The notes: generated by a model not told the origin, from the sequence alone. DNA of 64,000 nucleotides from Lepeophtheirus salmonis (GCF_016086655.4 NC_052135.2:19744363-19808362); one strand, 5' to 3'; counted from the first letter of the stretch, positions 35,515-48,239 are shown. Program-made: numbers and translations.

Positions 35515-37085
35515 TTCTCACTTTCTTTCTTTTTTTTTTTACGTACAAAAAAATCCCTCTAATTTATATCCCTATGAATGATCTTAATAAAATTAATCCG
35601 ACTTGATTATAAGTGATATAATATACCTAGAACTATACAAAAGATACGGATCATACATTACAAACAATAATAATCCATAAAATATAAATAAAAAACAATA
35701 AAAATTACAAAACCCACATATTTTTTGGTTCTAAATTTTTTCTTGACCTTCCCTTTAAATACTAACGCAAATACTCTCCTGGGGTCTTCCCAAACATTAA
35801 AATATATATTATGGCGAAATGAAACACTATTTCTCTAAAGTAGTTGTTACTTATGACTTTTTAATCATGATGTAAGCGTGGTGCATCTTTGATATCAAAA
35901 TTACCAGAACGTAATCGATGAAACCAAAGTTGTGGTTGTTACAGTATCAAAACCATAAACATTTTGAGCCACCTGGTTTGTGTATTTGCCTTAATCGAAG
36001 AAAAATTGTAAATACGTCAAGTATTCCCGTTGTTGATGCTCATATTTCACGCGTGCTCAAACGATAATAAGTCAGGCAATCCCAAAACTGTCTGAAAAAA
36101 ATATTACTAAATCTTATCTTTCTAATAGCATCTATTGCAAATCTATCACACAAAATAGATATTGTTTCAGTCATCTATTGGAAAAATAATGACTTTTTTT
36201 TACTACATCAATTATTTTATATAATTAAATTAATAATCTTAAGCATATGTAATACTTGGAGAAAATATAGGTTAGTTCTTTATTTATAAATTATTATCAC
36301 ACAAGTTAATGATGTATAGGGAATAAGATATACCCAACTCGGCAAATTCCATCTTCATTTTTCATATTTAGTAAACATAAAATATATCTACAAATAAAAA
36401 TAATATTACTTAAAACATCGATAATTAACACATGCACGACCTGTTATCATAAGAACACGGTAATTAAATCCACTTAAATGCCTGATTAAATTAATTATTT
36501 TAATTTGAAAATAATTTGAAGTACTATCACATTTTATAATCCACAAAAAAATTATTTAATAAGTTTCAACAGTTTACAATAATTTTTTCCCTTACTCAAT
36601 CTTTTTTTGTACGAATATGCTGGACTTTAAGTTGAATTTTCTGAAATCTTTACCACAATGTAATGGATTTAGAATAAACTTCAATTGTGGAACTTTTATA
36701 TGGGAAAATTAAAGATAATAGAAATTTTTCTGTAAAAACATATTTATCACATTTATTTACTTCTATATTCTAAATAAAAAAGTTTCATACAAAAACCTTT
36801 GGAAAATATTTATTTTAGTTAATGGGTTAATAATATAATTCACTAATTGAATGAATATGATCTTGAACACGTGAATTTCATTATGATTATCACTGATATA
36901 AATAATAAAATGCAAACTAAATTAATCATTATAAAACCACACTTATGTTTAACCATTAAACATAAGCATGATCCAAATAATACAAGATTATAAATTAATT
37001 AACACCACATTAATATAAATATAATATGTGTCATGACTCTTTTTTTCTCTTTTTATCTGTATATAACATAGACATCTCACACCTG
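35515..37085. other. Spacer with no recognisable gene
   Basis: It is uniformly A+T-rich with many ATTTAT and TTAATAA words. I saw no repeat partner or open segment. Confidence 0.5.
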
Positions 37086-37114
37086 AGTATCATATTTCTT
37101 CATTAATAATTCAG

Positions 37115-37353
37115 AAAATAACGAAGAAACATCCCCCAAAAAATTGGATGCAAGAAGTATGTATATCACAAATAAAGAATTTACACAGAAGGTGTACAAA
37201 AATATGAAATACACAAAATATTACAACCATAAGGTAGATAAATATCATACAAAAGTGGCTAAATTGGGGAAATTAACTACCAATGTTTGTTATTTTGCAC
37301 TGTTTGTTGCAAAGGCTCTTGAGATAGAAGAAAATAAGTTAAATGAGTATTGA
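37115..37353 (+). CDS. Candidate terminal exon, unknown protein (about 79 residues)
   Basis: An AG acceptor at 37113-37114 is preceded by TTTCTTCATTAATAATTC. The frame then stays open to a TGA at 37351-37353. The conceptual product starts NNEETSPKKLDARSMYIT, contains the basic, Tyr/Lys-rich stretch YKNMKYTKYYNHKVDKYHTK, then a hydrophobic segment NVCYFALFVAKALEI and a charged end. The mix of residues is more protein-like than neighbouring chance frames, which are mostly F, L, I, Y and N. I recognise no family. It could be the last exon of a gene to the left, a pseudogene, or chance: 89 open codons do occur at random, though less often in sequence this A+T-rich. No AATAAA is obvious just downstream. 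Confidence 0.25.
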
Positions 37354-37571
37354 TATATTTATATGATACGTATCTACGTAGCTTATTAATTTATTTTACT
37401 AAAAACAATTACACTTGCTTACTAGGAGGAACCATCAGGAAGTCAGAAGTGATCCTCTTCAATTGAGTGCATTTATTCAGAGATTATGAAGAAGAATGCA
37501 TAAGTAAAAAGGATTTGATCTCATCCTCTAGTTACATATATGTACATGCATTTATGTAAGCACTAGGATTT

Positions 37572-37645
37572 CACATTTCCCGGGAAACTAAGCTGGAGAA
37601 GGATCCCGGAAACAATTTTTTTTTAAATTACAGGATCTTAAAAAA
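37572..37645 (+). repeat. Dispersed CCCGGGA-family fragment
   Basis: CATTTCCCGGGAAACTAAGC, GGATCCCGGAAACAATTTTT and TTAAATTACAGGATCTT match the front of 48538-48600. Confidence 0.65.
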
Positions 37646-37829
37646 TATCCTCTTTAATTCTGTGCCATTTGGTTTTTTTAGAAGTTACTCTTATGACAAA
37701 AATTTGTCAAAAAATGAAATAGTTATGATTGAATCTTATATTGATAGAGTTCGGGATAATGATTTATTATTAGAACGTCCATTAATACTTTATTACAAGT
37801 GTAATATTATCTTTCCATTTACAAAGACC

Positions 37830-38136
37830 TCATTCAATGTGCTTGTCCGAGTTCTGAACAACTGGCCAGAGGCGCCTCTTCAATGAGTAGCAGCTAGTTG
37901 GCACAACGTCTTCAGGACTATCTTGCAACCACGGCTATCATCTGGGAGTCCTTACTGAGGTGAAGGAAATTATATTGGCCTCCCCTTCGAATATATCATA
38001 CATTGAAAAGTCAATGGGCTTCAGATCAGATGAACAGGAAGGCTAAAAAGTTTCTCATTTTTTGGGGGAAATGATCTTTGTAGCATTCTTTCACTTCATT
38101 TGCAGTGTGTGATGTAGTCCCATCCTGCTGTTCCGA
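37830..38136 (-). pseudogene. Tc1/mariner transposase C-terminal fragment
   Basis: The minus strand starts at EQQDGTTSHTANEVKECYKD (complement of about 38136 downward). This includes the family's second catalytic aspartate in the Q-Q-D-G-x-x-x-H-T motif. It continues HFPQKMRNFLA, shows degraded traces around the third acidic residue with stops and shifts, and ends SLKRRLWPVVQNSDKHIE and TGA (complement of 37830-37832). The ending resembles the 'R-R-[LI]-x-x-V-[IV]-x-x-x-G-x-H-I-E' terminus of mariners. The N-terminal two thirds are absent. A terminus-like GAGCACCTTGTATA lies at 38155-38168, but I found no inverted partner. The plus-strand 74-codon frame at 37662-37886 overlaps the end of this gene and is a shadow there. 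Confidence 0.7.
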
Positions 38137-38169
38137 TATTTTGATTTAATTATAGAGCACCTTGTATAT

Positions 38170-39755
38170 GTATATGACTGTCATCACGTGCAATATATAT
38201 ATATATACAAAATCAAAGGACCAAGAAATAGATAAATAGCACCATGAATCTTCATCCCTTATGAAAATAAGTAAATAAATAAATTTTTATCTTTAACATA
38301 GTACATATATATATGTATTAATAAATATAAAATATTGTGAATAAGTTTTTTTCACAGTACTATTTACCTGACTATTGGATAACCTAAAATGCACATTTTT
38401 CCCCTTTCTTTCTCTTTCTTCCCCCCCCCCCTTCCCCTTAAAATGCATTTAGTGTGTATACTATTTAAATTATCAAGGAAATAAAGATAAATTATCTATG
38501 CCTAGCGCTAATGATATATTTGCTATTAATGCTTCTTCTATGTACAAGCATACTACACATTATGTATCTACGTTGCTTGTATTTATGGTTGCTTTGGTCA
38601 CAGTATTAAATAAATATGTATATAACTAAAATGGGCACTCAGTAGAGCGCAAACCTCCACCAAACATATTTTCCCCAAAAATTAACATTCATTTGAGTTA
38701 TGAGTCTCAATTTGTTCAGAATTTATGTTCGATTATTTGTTATTAACATTTTGGTGTGACCCTGAACGTTAATTACATATTTGGAATTAATTACTAGAGT
38801 TCGTCCAATTGCTTTATTAATATACTCACATATTTGGTATATCTTATTAGATTAGTTAAACGATGACATCTGTGAAACCTATCCCTCCTTCTTTATCTGC
38901 AAACTCTAGCTATGGTATATAGTTTTACCATAAGGGTCAAAAAGATCAAAACATATTTCTGCATTTTAGGCTATTAATTATGTAATGTTGTTAGTGATCA
39001 CCTGTTGAACGCATCGAATGACATTAATACCTCTAGTTTCGATACTTTTTCAAATATCTAATTAGATTTCACATGAATTATACTACTGATATATTTAAAA
39101 AGAAAATAATAATAAATTTTTTAACAAACTCAAAAATTTAGAAAACTAGGATTTTATTGATTTTAAACGCTTGTGCTTTGTTAAAAATCAATTTTGAGGT
39201 TTTTTATTTTTGTGTTGTCAATGTACATATTAGTTATCCTCTTTTTTCTTAACCATATACATTTTAGTTATTCTCTATGGTTACGTACTAGAGTGCAAAA
39301 TTCGGACACTTTGATGTCTGTGCATCGTTTGTAAATAAACAAGTAGTTAAGGGTCATTTTTTACAAATAATTTGACTTCCAATCAAGCCTTGAGATCAAA
39401 GTCTGCATTGATAAGGAGCTTATATTCAGTTTTTTTGTCACTTTTTATTTGATTTCTATGACATACGCAGTAAAAACAACTAATTCCACTACGAGAAAAC
39501 CTTCTTATATATTAATAATTGAGCGTTAATTGCGTTATCTCACGTGAAAAATGTTTCGGGAAGTAAAATTACAATATAAGTACAATCATAATAGAAAGCG
39601 TTCAAGAGAAATGAGTTACATTTAAAAGAACGAGCTAATGTTTGAAATAATTTTTTAAAGAATTCCTCATAAATGGATTCCAGATAATATAATTGAAAGA
39701 AGAAGTCAAAATATTAATTCAATTCTCCCAATATATGGTTACCAATATATATTTG
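38170..39755. other. Spacer with microsatellites, no gene
   Basis: It includes (TA)n near 38195-38210 and the polypyrimidine tract at 38398-38438. A segment at 39295-39340 (AGTGCAAAATTCGGACACTT) looks like a transposon terminus but has no partner nearby. Confidence 0.45.
38398..38438. repeat. Polypyrimidine tract with C11
   Basis: About 40 bases of T and C only, including eleven consecutive C at 38421-38431, in a region otherwise poor in G+C. Confidence 0.85.
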
Positions 39756-39757
39756 CT

Positions 39758-39850
39758 CAATCGGACAACTTTTATGTCAAATTTTGATGTGTCCTTAAGA
39801 TTTAGGATATGCCAATTAATATAGGCTGATTACATCATGGTATTTTTGGG
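39758..39850 (+). repeat. Dispersed GGACAACTTTT repeat, copy 2
   Basis: It shares CGGACAACTTTTATGTCAAA, GATGTGTCCTTAAGATTTAG and ATGCCAATTAA with 30550-30640. Confidence 0.45.
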
Positions 39851-39854
39851 AGTA

Positions 39855-42800
39855 GATTGACACATAATTTATGTCTGTGTTTTTTTCCATAGATTGTTCT
39901 CGACATACGAGTTATATTCGTTTCTGGACAGAGGTCATAAGTCAAAGAAATGTATCCAATAAAAAGTGGCTAAAAAATATTAAGCTTGGTGTTCCTCTCG
40001 CATTTTTTTTGACCAACTCTGGACCAGCTCTTACTTAAAAAATATATCAGAATCCAACTTACATTTCAGAAACTTCTATGCTAGAGAACATGTTTACTAA
40101 GGTATTAGTATACCTTTATTACATAATGATGCTGCAAGTACTAGCTCCAATACAAATTTTGTATAATAAGAAAAAACCAGGAGAATTCGAACAGAAACTG
40201 GCAACAAACAATGAAACAATATAGCGATTAATCTTTTCTCATCCCGTTCTGCCTTCTCTTTAATGTTTTGGGTGTGAAATGCAGGTGCAATGAATAGGAG
40301 GGAATATAACTTAGCAGGTGTAAATTTTAGTTGGTTGTTTGAAGGGCTTAGACGTTTATTTTTTACTATTCATTTTCCAGTTAGAAATATAATTTAAATA
40401 TTAGGGATCATTAATAATGAGTAATGCATGTATAACACATCATAAATATTGAAAAATAAGTCGATTGTTATTGTTTATACATAAAACAAGTAAGCCTTAC
40501 TATATCACCAGACGGTTTTGGTGAAATTGACCATTTTGCCAATTTTATTTTTAAAACTAATGTATAAATAAATATCAATTCTGGCAGGAGAATATATTTT
40601 ATGAATCAATGTAGGCAAATAGGTTTTCCTTGAATATGAGTCTAACTTTTTAAAAATTGGGTCATAAAGGAATTTCAAGAATGCTCAAGTACCTAACTCA
40701 TATTTTTCTTGTTTATTGTTATAAATACGTCAGAATTCCGGTATTTCATAGAGGTATAAATAGTACCGGTATATCGAATAACACTATCTAATAGGTGCAT
40801 ATATATGTATATATTAAGTCAGTGCCCAAAGACTAACTTTGCTGTAAGCTTCAGGTAGAGTCTCAAAATAAATGATTAATTATTGTATTTTTTTTCTTAT
40901 TGTTGTTATCTTTATGTATTATAGGTAAACCATAGAACTTTATGCAAAGAATAAAGAAGATTGCCAAGATGCAATTCTCAAGAGGTGGAAGTTTTTTTTC
41001 TTTTTCTTTTTTCTTTCCATTCTTTTTGGAAAGATGATGCATCAGAAATGTAGGTATGTAGTTACCCTCACATGTGTATTTATAGTAACACAATGTCTGT
41101 TGACATATATACAGTTTAAGCTTGTATATTAAAAAAGAACAGTAACAATACACTTGGTCAATACATACTACAACTAATTTGCCCCAAAGCAATATTTTGT
41201 CTGATAGTTTTAAGGGAAAACTTGTTTTATATCTTATGGACTTCTTTGTCATCTTTATGAAAATTTCATTTTATTATTTACTCTTATGTCTGCCTTAATA
41301 TGCATATGCAAATATAACTGAGCTTAACAGTGAGATTGTAATCGTATAAGGGGGTTTGTTAGTTTGAATCTGTCAGTAAATAGTGTTGTGTACAAGTTAG
41401 ATATGTGTGCTCGTGTCAAATAACTCATAGTCATGAGACTCGAGTTAGGCTTATCCACATTTGTGGTTCATGATCAGATCAATACTGAAGGGAGCTGAGA
41501 CCCATTGCTGATGTTATAAAGATACGGTCCGTGGATGAATTTGAATTAAATTTTATAATTAAAAATTAGAAACAAAATTGGTCAAAGGGGATTTTCGACG
41601 TTTTTATCTTGGTTAATGCTGTAAAAATGACAAAATCTCCCAAAAATAAGGAAGGGAATGGTAAAATACTAAGTTCCCCATTAGGAATGGGGCGTTAGAT
41701 AGACTAAACTTTTAACGGGGTTTCTCCTTGGACCATGTCAGTGCATGAATAAGAATAACTACCAACCTATCAAATCTTAGCAAACATTTGAATGTTTTAC
41801 TTAGGTATACAGCTAGCTAAACTCTACAAGGCTTTTAATAGCTAGTATGTTGCTAACCAGATCAAACTACAAACTATACACAAAACAATGAGTTGATAAC
41901 ATAAAACAATAGTATGAATAATAATCAACTTATAGCTAAATATCGTGGGCATATAGATGTAAAAACGTTATTCAAATATGAAAGCTCATAGCCAACATTG
42001 TTCAGTTCTCTAATTGCATATATAGCTCGTCAAATGTATACAAAATGTTTAAAGGAATAATAAAACGTCATATTTGTTTGATCTAAATTACAAACTGTTG
42101 AGAAACCTCGCATTAAACGTCATAATACTTATTAATATTAGATTTGTGTGAAAAATTTCTAGTTTACTTACTAAATAAAAATGGTATATTATTTAATTAA
42201 CTTTTTCGGTTAATTATGGGCTTCATATCATAATATTATCCTTTATGAATATATGTATGATTTTTTTTTTGTTCGAATAAAACTTTTCAAATATATTTTA
42301 TTTTTTCTTTTATTCCATAACTGATTGAGAATTTTTACAATCTTTAACAGTTATTTCTAGCTTTTCCAATTTAACTATTAAATAGAATTGTAAAATACTG
42401 AAATTCAAATTACAAATGTAAAGCAGGGCACTTTTGATATGATAAAATCATTCAGCTTACTTTTGTGTTGACGGGTCAAATATGTTGTAGGTAATACATG
42501 GCTCTAATTATGTTTAATTAGTAGTATGCAAAACTGCATTTTAATGAGATAGAGGGCAATTATACATGTATTTTCAATCATATTATAAATGGAGGGGGGA
42601 AATTAGGAAGCAATCAGACAATTTTGCCTTAGTAATATTTATATAATGTAATTACATCATATCCCAGAAAATAATTAAGCAGGCTTATTGTTGAAGAGCA
42701 CTGCTGTATAAATAAATACATACTTGTTAAATCCACTCATACCTCGAAGCCACATAGATTTGTTAGTCTCACAAAAATATTATTTATGATTCTACTAAAT

Positions 42801-43740
42801 ATTTAATTTCCCGTTACTTCCATAAATGAATTTATCCATCCCAAGATTGAAATATAAATTTAACATCTTGTGTGTATTATTTTTTGTTCCTTCTACGTAA
42901 ATTCTTAATTGGGCGTATATATCCTCTATCACTTATATTTTGGATGGTACTAAATTAGTTTCTTAGTTTTTAACATATTCTGTAATTAATTACCAAGGTT
43001 TCATTGAATATTTTTCATTCTTATTGTTTATAAATTACAACAATGAAAATCTAAAGGAGATGTCTACATAATTTGATAATAATTAATTAGCTTAGAAATG
43101 ATCTATCTTCTACAGTCTACAATATTTAATAATTTTTCTGTAATTTTAATCATGAATTCACAGGTATAAAATACAATTATAAAAAAGTATTCAACTTGTT
43201 CACTGATGCTTATAATATCTATAATATATATCAACTTATAGTAAGAGCCGTTCTTACACAAAATAGATTTACCTAAATGACTTCATCTTCAATAACACAT
43301 GTTCAATTCAACATCATTTGATTTTTATTTAAATATTATGCAGTTAAAATAGGCTTAAATTAAGAATTCAGGCGCATAAAATATAATTAAAATTTTACCA
43401 AATAGATGGTCAATTGATTTACTTTACCATTACATACCATGTAAAGAGGGACATAATCGAGTTTAACCTTTAAATAAAGAAGTGTCACATATGTGATATT
43501 ATCTGTAATACCATTTTATTTTGGCATATTTTATTTTTTTAAAGTTTTTAAAACTTTTGAGTACACTATTTATTCGAGTGAAACTTTGTTCCGATTTTCA
43601 AAGACTTCAATATGTATTATATATTCCGTGTGCATTCAATCATAGACAAGTGCCGGAACGGTTATTTTTGATTATAGAACTGCAAATTTATTCTAAAATA
43701 TTTAAAAATACATAGAAAAATTTATATTTGAACTTAATGT
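39855..43740. other. Spacer with no recognisable gene
   Basis: The 129-codon minus-strand frame at 40863-41252 is the second longest in the window. It is composed of Lys/Asn runs from A-rich sequence and hydrophobic stretches, with no motif, no splice flanks and no relative I know; I treat it as chance. Nothing else is visible. Confidence 0.45.
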
Positions 43741-43744
43741 ATAG

Positions 43745-43800
43745 CCTCGATTCTATTGTTTCGCCCAGATGTGCCATCATCTAAGTCTGAATGCCTGAAG
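43745..43800 (+). CDS. Possible 56-nt internal exon
   Basis: It is bounded by TATAG at 43740-43744 and by AAG|GTAACA at 43798-43806. One phase reads SILLFRPDVPSSKSECLK with the donor falling exactly at a codon end. G+C and complexity are higher than the surroundings. Short segments between chance AG and GT are common, and no neighbour exon in a compatible phase is visible, so this is only a pointer. Confidence 0.15.
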
Positions 43801-43804
43801 GTAA

Positions 43805-46200
43805 CAAATGAACTACGTCTAAAAAGCTATGATGCGAATATTAACTACTAGTGAATACTTATACAAAAAATCCTCTCAATATTTGTATTATTTCCATCAT
43901 GGCCATTAAAAGATTAAACCCCATATTAAGGGACGATGTAACCTTACAAACTGTGGTGCAAAACTTAATGAATTCTTCAATTCATCAGTAATAATTAAGG
44001 AAGAAGTTGATGGGGGCTTTTTATATGTATATTTACTAATTCATCTTGGAGGAGCACTAGGATCCTAATAAATCTTCTAATGTTTTTATTTTTTGCTCAT
44101 AAATTATTTGCGAATCAAAAAATAAATACGTATGTAGTACGTATTAACAAAAATAAAAACCTTCACAGTTGAAGAAGAAGAAGAAAAAGAGATTCACATG
44201 GAAGTGCAGTGAGTAAGTTAAAAGTATGTAGGCTCCTACTCAGTCTAATTTAAAGATAAAAAAGATTTTTATACTCGCATATGTATATACATATATATGA
44301 TATTTTCTTCTATTTCAAGATATATATTAAATGAAAAAAGTGCATCTTTTTTCTTAAATATAGCCTTGTTACTGCATTTCTTTCTCTCTCTCTCTTTCTT
44401 TATTTTTTGTACTTGGGAGGGGTTTGTTCAATGTTCATACTTCTTCGTCTTCTTATTTTCCTCCTCATTCAACAGTGCCTCATCATTCATAAAAGTGCAT
44501 CGAGGCCTCCTTCCAAACTGCATGAAAAGATGAATCGTTTCAATTTTTTTTTCTTCACAAATAAATGGATAAGTTTTCAATTGATATGATAGAGTAGTAC
44601 TTCTCTCTCTATAGTGTTTTTGGGTTATTACGTGTTTGTACATATGTGCAACCCTAGTAAATGTATCTAATACTAGGTATTGATTTGAGACACAATCCAA
44701 GAGGAAGTTTTTTTTCCAATTCGGTCTATAGCAAAAATAACTGTTTGAACCCGTGAGGAAAACATATTATTATTATAGACCTTTACTGCCTGAAATATAA
44801 TAATAGGAAAATTACCTTTATTGCCTGTTTATTCAGGATGTTATAATACGTGGAGCTTTTTAAACCGAAAACACTTAGAAAAAATATCCATGAAATTTAT
44901 TTGGATTTATTAAATAAACAAAGTCTCAGAGATCCAGATTTAAAAAAATCAAAATACTTACTAACCCTATATATTTTTAGTTGATGTCTCCTAAATTAAA
45001 ATTTATCTAACAATCCTTCCAAAAGAAGCAAATTAACTCTTTTACTTATTTTAAATCTAGTTCAAGTTCACAAATTTCCAACTGAAAAAAGTGTCAACAA
45101 ATTTTAAACAAACGGTACCATTTTGGAGCAAATTTTAATCCCAATTTCAATAAAATGGTTTGAAAGTTTGCAACATTAGAAAAGGACAAAGTAAAAAATG
45201 TCATACATAGACAATTTTGTTTTCAAAAATGATTAGTTGTTCTGGGGACAGTTCAAATGTAACTTTTTTTTGTGTAAACAAGATTGTATTACAAAAACGG
45301 TCCGTCATTTATTTGGTCTTACAAAAATGATACACGGTGACAAATCAGTATAAGATTTATAGACAGACAGAAACCCAACTCTTGTACAAATGCGTTGATA
45401 CTATCTATTGACATTCAGAGTACTAACTTTTTGATTTAAAAAAATATTTTGACGATAGAAATAACTTTTATTTAACTTAACTTTTATTTAAAAATGACAC
45501 AAATTATATTTTTTGATTAAGATTACTACATTTTTTGTGTATAAATCGCTTAAGAGGCTTATTTTTATTTTTGAGGTTCTGACAAATTAATTTGTTTTTT
45601 TATTTAAAAAACAAAATACTGCGATGAATATTGGGTGAGCCTATTTTTTTCCCCCATAATATAATATTACTACTACTATTAGGAGTCTGTTAGAAAGATG
45701 TTTCTCAATAGGTGGGTCGTGACTCAAAAGTAAATAACATATCTCTCATAGTAGACTTGATCAAAGATAAAAATATTATTTTTTTTTTTTCAGGCTTTGA
45801 TGAATATTTCAAGAAGTTAAATTAATAGCCTCAGTAATTTAAAGTCCCTTTTAGCATGCTTTTTGGACCGATTTAATAGGACACTGTAATTGTTAAGGCT
45901 GGCTGTCTTCCAAACCGTAACACATTAACACGTTAAATAGGAAAAAAATTAGATGCGTGGCGGTGCAGTTTGGTAAAGCAAGTCTATTTGTATGGATACT
46001 TCTTTTTTGAATAGACAAAAATATACATAAGCAACGTGATGATATTTACATACGAAGGTACCTACATAGATGTGAATAATAAATTTAGTTAAAACATGCA
46101 ACATGCTTGTATTTTTCACTTAAATATTATTTTATGTTGTCATGCATCCAAGACATGTTTACATTCATTTAACATTGTGTATTATTCCTTCGTTCTATAA
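43805..46200. other. Spacer with no recognisable gene
   Basis: It contains (TC)n at 44383-44395 and overlapping chance frames at 44297-44700 on both strands that contradict one another. No repeat partner was seen. Confidence 0.45.
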
Positions 46201-46203
46201 ATA

Positions 46204-46590
46204 ATAGGAGTTCTCTCCCAGGACCCCGTTTTCCCGGGATCTTTTGGGATATTATACCTATGAGGAATCCTGGATTAAATTATTTCATGAGATATGCTCA
46301 TTGAATTACGTAGAAATTATATCAGTACTACCGCAAAGAATTTTTAAATGGAAGAGGATTTTTTTTACTCACGAAACGGAGTTTGTACCTTTTTTCTAAG
46401 TAGAGAATTTAGAAGAGGGTTCATTTCCGCCCTTTTCCCTCTGTTTGCAGCATTATAGTATATAGTTCATTGTAAAAATATTATGGTGCTGGTCGGATTG
46501 GATTACATAATTTAAAAAGCAAGACCCGTTGGCTCTATTTCACAAAACTAACCTCCTTACTATTAGTTATAAAAATAAGAATTAACTTTA
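46204..46590 (+). repeat. Dispersed CCCGGGA-family element, long form
   Basis: AATAGGAGTTCTCTCCCAGG, TTTTCCCGGGATCTTTTGGG, AATTATTTCATGAGATA, and at the 3' end GGTCGGATTGGATTACATAA, AAAAGCAAGACCCGTTGGCT and CCTTACTATTAGTTATAA. These match 21446-21800 block for block. Confidence 0.75.
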
Positions 46591-46829
46591 TAGTATTTAT
46601 TATTAACACATGGAAGCCAGATAATCCCATTTATTCGGCTGTGATCAATTCATTACAATTAGTCAATATTGAAATCTTGAACACTTACTAATTCAAATAT
46701 TAATAAAGTTTGAGTGATTGAAATTAATTCATGTTTCAATATATTAAAGCATGAACAATTAGTTAAAAAACAATACAAGCCTGAGCTCTTTAGTTTACGT
46801 ACAAGTCGAAAAATTGACCCTTGAACGGG

Positions 46830-47384
46830 ATTGACAAATTTTATTTGTGCACACCAAGCAGTTGGACTTCTCCAGGATCACCGTCCACGCCGTCAGCAAA
46901 TCCGAAACGTCGAAAAGTGTTCTCTCAAAAAGGTCAAACTGGACCAGGAGGTTTAAAAGAAAAGAGCCCAGGGCAATCCCCTGAATTCCATAAGCTCTCA
47001 TGAAAGAGATCTGGGTGCTTCATACCAGACTTTTCAAAGAGCTTTAAAAAAGTGGGTGGAAAGAGCCTCGTGAGTGTGAAGAGACCACTTTTGGCACTAA
47101 CAATGAAATAATCCTTTTGCCTCCGTTGCATGACTCTTTTGTTTTCTTTTAAACTCTATAATTGATCATTAATAGTCCCTCTAAAGTCCCGATTCCAACC
47201 CCCTGGTCTTCACCTTTGGGGTGCTTGTCAAGGGGAAAACCTGCATTGTCAGTCACCCAATACCGAGACACTTAAAGCCACAGTTAGCCAGCATTGGGAC
47301 GCCATGGTAGATGACTATTTCCTCAGCGGGCTCCAGGCCTTCCACCGTTGCCGGGAAACCATCATTACCGCTAAGGGTGGCTAA
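46830..47384 (+). pseudogene. Internally deleted Tc1/mariner transposase pseudogene
   Basis: This is the G+C-richest stretch in the window. Allowing frameshifts, plus-strand pieces in order are DFSRITVHAVSKSETSKSVL (first helix-turn-helix), SSHERDLGASYQTFQRALKK (second), VGGKSLVSVKRPLLAL, then a jump to SPDSNPLVFTFGV, the SPDLNP motif near the third acidic residue. The C-terminus is TLKATVSQHWDAMVDDYFLS, then AFHRCRETIITAKGG and TAA at 47382-47384. The segment with the first two catalytic aspartates is missing between about 47130 and 47185, so roughly half the usual 350 residues remain. Stops and shifts are frequent. The family is one where KSLV-x-V-x-RPLL is a strong marker, different from the copy at 2707. 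No TIRs were identified. Minus-strand frames here are shadows. Confidence 0.8.
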
Positions 47385-47389
47385 ATAAT

Positions 47390-48235
47390 GATTATAATAG
47401 CTAAGACACACATCTATCTATAGCTGTAATTTTGTTGAATTTCTATTTTTAGTTAATAAATTATATCTTGTTGAAGTTTAGAAATCTAACTATTCAGATT
47501 TTAATGGATCACTTGGTAGTTCATGAAGAAACTGGTGGCAATATGTTGCAAGCTTTGAAAAGCTAGTGTCCCAGCTTTATGTAAACTTCATCCTTAAAAT
47601 TAAAAAGCCCTAGAACACACAAAATGGAACATTCTAGAACTATAGAAATATACATGCATTAACAAGCCTCAAATTGGCTCTCTAACAATTGACCTACAGC
47701 TTAGTGGTCTGTTTTTCTGAGGCAGATTGCAAGATAATATCACATAATAACGTTATGTTTTTATATAATAGAGATATAGTGGTTCCACAACTTTGATGCA
47801 AGTTCGGTTATGTTCTCAATCTTTTAGATGAGTCCGAATCAGACATAAAACCCCTATCATGGCACAATGCTTAAATGAAGTTAACATTACGTAAGTTAGA
47901 TAGTGACGTCATAATAAATTGGGTAAATTGGACGTATTTTAAATATCCAATATTTCTAATTTTAATCAAATACTTTAATTATGTAAATATATATAATATG
48001 AACTATACTTTCAATCAACTCGATTTAAATCTAAGTCAGCGTAATATCAGAAGTGACGTCATAAGTTCCTCATCAAAATTTAAGGTCGAGTTGCAACAAC
48101 TTGTTCTGAAAGTCAGAGATAATGTAATACATAGATATGAATTTCCTAAAATTATGGTAGCATCGGATGAGCATCCAACTTCTCCTTATCTATTATGTTT
48201 TGCTCTAAATTGAATGTACTGATTAATAATGGCAA
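47390..48235. other. Spacer; one 112-codon frame judged doubtful
   Basis: The frame at 47875-48213 (plus) contains NQLDLNLSQRNIRSDVISSS and an internal echo of the AGTGACGTCATAA word at 47903 and 48053. It has no family resemblance and no clear splice or promoter context. Two palindromic TGACGTCA sites lie in it at 47904-47911 and 48054-48061. Confidence 0.35.
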
Positions 48236-48239
48236 AAAC

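Noticed and set aside
40863..41252. A 129-codon minus-strand open frame
   Set aside because: Lys/Asn and hydrophobic runs follow directly from A- and T-rich sequence. It has no motif, no splice flanks and no second copy, so length alone does not support a gene.
44297..44700. Overlapping 60-90 codon frames on both strands
   Set aside because: They contradict each other, arise in a (TC)n/poly(T) area, and none shows a motif.
46795..47131. Minus-strand frames of 65-68 codons over the G+C-rich patch
   Set aside because: They are antisense shadows of the transposase fossil read on the plus strand.
47498..47562. Short exon-like frame (MDHLVVHEETGGNMLQALKS) after a CAG acceptor
   Set aside because: Too short, with a stop before any donor; it lies just downstream of the transposase fossil and may be element sequence.
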